From Terrimonas_A sp040509495 (GTDB lineage Bacteria; Bacteroidota; Bacteroidia; Chitinophagales; Chitinophagaceae), in the NCBI GenBank assembly GCA_040509495.1, contig JBEVKW010000260.1:1-34612 (forward strand): a DNA stretch of 34,612 nt. The letters are read 5' to 3'. Positions 33,416-34,612 of the stretch are shown here, piece after piece. Each line of letters starts with the position of its first letter. Within the stretch, counting starts at the first letter, position 1. The notes below the pieces were generated by a model that saw nothing but the letters and a program-made list of their open reading frames with translations, was not told the origin of the DNA and did no database searches. Both the position numbers and the translations under genes were made by a program.

Positions 33416-33431
33416 TGGCACAGTCCTTGCA
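33416..33431 (+). promoter_or_regulatory. sigma-54 (RpoN) type promoter
   Basis: TGGCAC (33416-33421), five bases, then TTGCA (33427-33431): an exact match to the TGGCAC-N5-TTGCA consensus. Transcription would begin near 33442, leaving a leader of about 135 bases before the ATG at 33578. The leader holds a 7-bp hairpin (AAGACAG 33506-33512 / CTGTCTT 33518-33524, loop TTGTT). Confidence 0.6.
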
Positions 33432-33577
33432 AAAGGTTAGTCGCTAACAAATTTTCATTCATTACTCTATGCAGGAGTTATGAAATATAGTTACGCAGTT
33501 GTGTAAAGACAGTTGTTCTGTCTTGTGATATTGCCTGCTAACTTATATATCGATCCTGCAGGAAAAAATTACTAACC

Positions 33578-33901
33578 ATGAAAAAAGCCAGATTAACATT
33601 CGCAGCGATTGCTATTTCAGCAGCTTCATTATTTTCATTTAAAGCATTTGAAGGCGGTTCAGTAAAAGGAACAGTAACACCTGCTGATAAAGCAATACGT
33701 GCATGGGCTATCTCTACAACAGATACACTTCGCGCTGATATATCGAGTGGTGCATTCGAAATTAAAGATGTGAAACCTGGAACATACAGTGTGATCATTG
33801 AGGCGCAGGAGCCATTTGCAAATACCCGTAAGAAAGATGTTGTTGTAACAGAAGGTCAGGCAACGGAAGTTGGTGAGATCCAGTTACAGCCAAAGAACTA
33901 G
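33578..33901 (+). CDS. small secreted protein, carboxypeptidase-regulatory-like domain
   Basis: A 107-residue secreted protein. The signal peptide covers about residues 1-20 (M-K-K-A-R-L-T-F-A-A-I-A-I-S-A-A-S-L-F-S). The rest is one beta-sandwich of the carboxypeptidase-regulatory-like type: G-S-V-K-G-T-V-T-P-A, then the D-V-K-P-G-T-Y-S-V-I-I-E-A (about 65-77) block that closes such domains, and T-E-G-Q-A-T-E-V-G-E-I-Q-L. It is a single gene with its own sigma-54-type promoter and a terminator, so it is expressed as a separate unit. Function unknown; often a cell-envelope or matrix protein. Confidence 0.85.
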   Translation: MKKARLTFAAIAISAASLFSFKAFEGGSVKGTVTPADKAIRAWAISTTDTLRADISSGAFEIKDVKPGTYSVIIEAQEPFANTRKKDVVVTEGQATEVGEIQLQPKN

Positions 33902-33930
33902 AACGGAGAGTTAGTTTTCATTTGCACACG

Positions 33931-33968
33931 CGGATGCCATTCAGTAAGTGAATGGCATCCGTTTTTTT
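33931..33968 (+). terminator. strong rho-independent terminator
   Basis: CGGATGCCATTCA (33931-33943) pairs perfectly with TGAATGGCATCCG (33949-33961), 13 bases, around the loop GTAAG, followed by seven T. It ends the transcript of the small secreted protein. Confidence 0.9.
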
Positions 33969-34007
33969 GTTAATGTCGTTTAGGTAGGCATTTTCCGAAA
34001 GTTTATT

Positions 34008-34077
34008 CGATGGCCGATGGCAGATGGCCGATGGCCGATGACCGATGGCAGATGGCCGATTGCAGATGGCCGATGGC
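34008..34077. repeat. tandem heptamer repeat, ten units
   Basis: Ten head-to-tail copies of CGATGGC with the variants AGATGGC, CGATGAC and CGATTGC. It lies in the gap after the terminator at 33968. Apparent ORFs through it on either strand (rich in G-R-W-P) are products of the repeat. Confidence 0.9.
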
Positions 34078-34149
34078 CGAGAAACAAATACCTGTTATCC
34101 GCACTAATACCCGCTAGCAGTAATAAGTTCAATCTAAATGCAGCACTCG

Positions 34150-34174
34150 GCCAACGGCCATCGGTCATCGGCCA
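34150..34174. repeat. inverted heptamer copies, partner of the tandem repeat
   Basis: GCCAACG, GCCATCG, GTCATCG and GCCA: about three and a half units in the opposite orientation. The 18 bases 34157-34174 are the exact reverse complement of 34032-34049, so the two arrays can fold on each other around about 107 bases. Confidence 0.8.
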
Positions 34175-34594
34175 AACCGCGGGAGGATCACTAAACTCCT
34201 CTTCTATTCCTCTTCTATCAGTTTACTCAACTGCTGTTTTCAGTATGCGGAACGAAAGAAACCAGCGTAGGGCGGCTAACTTTTTACGATAATTATTGAG
34301 CCTAAAGTACTCCTATCAGATCATCGTGTAAAAGATATTAACAGTCGGATTTATGTATATCCACTCACTTAAATTTATGATATACAATTATTTGTATCAT
34401 GTTTATAAGTTTTTACATTTTCTTGTTTTCGCGGGTTGTGTGGAAACATAGCAAATCCCTAATTTTGGTTACCCACTAACCCGGTTAAATTCTCCCGATA
34501 CAGAACAGTTGCCATTAGCCTGCGGGTATTTGAAACGAACTACCCTGAACGGTAGGAAGAAACACTAGAAAAATAAAAAAATAAGGGAGGATGT
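34175..34594. other. gene-free stretch ahead of a further gene
   Basis: No supported gene is seen. It is AT-rich from 34300 and includes an imperfect inverted repeat around 34377-34400 (ATGATATACAA / TTTGTATCAT). It probably holds the leader and promoter of the gene that starts near the right edge. Confidence 0.35.
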
Positions 34595-34612
34595 ATGTAC
34601 ACTTATGATTTG
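34595..34612 (+). CDS. start of a further gene, 3' partial
   Basis: GGGAGG at 34585-34590 is followed after four bases by ATG-TAC-ACT-TAT-GAT-TTG (M-Y-T-Y-D-L), open to the window edge. The close ribosome-site spacing supports this ATG over the one at 34591. Six codons give no hint of function. Confidence 0.35.

Noticed and set aside
34017..34292. ORF through the heptamer repeat (G-R-W-P-rich product) and its minus-strand counterpart
   Set aside because: The translation is made by the tandem repeat; seven-base units keep all frames open without coding.

Overview
The window looks like a chromosomal segment of a Bacteroidota bacterium, most likely of the Chitinophagaceae type. The pointers are family content (LytTR two-component pair, DUF2200, DUF2911, MbnP and CDICG-barrel proteins, the ABC permease/M1 peptidase fusion), lipoproteins with a C-K/S-K/E start to the mature part, promoters resembling the Bacteroidetes TAnnTTTG -7 element, and a GATGGCC-type heptamer repeat. 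I see no rRNA, tRNA, CRISPR array, phage gene or intact insertion sequence. No species can be named from this.

Layout. 1-7029: a 5'-cut alpha/beta hydrolase followed by an AraC-type regulator broken by one missing T, an SRPBCC protein, a MarR regulator and VOC protein with a palindrome across the promoter, a rifamycin ADP-ribosyltransferase (arr), and an aldo/keto reductase followed by an intact paralogue of the broken AraC gene. 7039-12288: DUF2200, a membrane-anchored transglutaminase-like protein, a Crp/Fnr regulator with an atypical SDR, and a SulP transporter. 12291-19152: a LytTR response regulator and its membrane histidine kinase, divergent from an ABC ATPase and a 1177-residue permease/M1-aminopeptidase fusion.

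19325-23482 (minus strand) is the most interesting part: a cysteine-bearing small protein, a 50-residue membrane ORF, an MbnP-family lipoprotein, a di-heme MbnH/cytochrome c peroxidase-like lipoprotein, a DUF2911 lipoprotein and an outer-membrane barrel whose mature N-terminus carries CDICG. The last four are packed with gaps of 7 and 18 bases and one 4-base overlap. In methanotrophs MbnH oxidises a tryptophan of MbnP to kynurenine and MbnP binds copper; here the pair sits without visible methanobactin genes, beside other secreted Cys/His proteins, so an envelope copper-handling role is a reasonable inference.

23661-34612: secreted hypotheticals, an NAPE-PLD-like metallo-hydrolase, a VOC protein, an OmpR-type two-component pair, a tandem universal stress protein, a TPR protein, gpsA, and a small secreted carboxypeptidase-regulatory-like protein preceded by an exact sigma-54-type promoter and followed by a strong terminator. 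A heptamer repeat with an inverted partner and the first codons of a further gene close the window.
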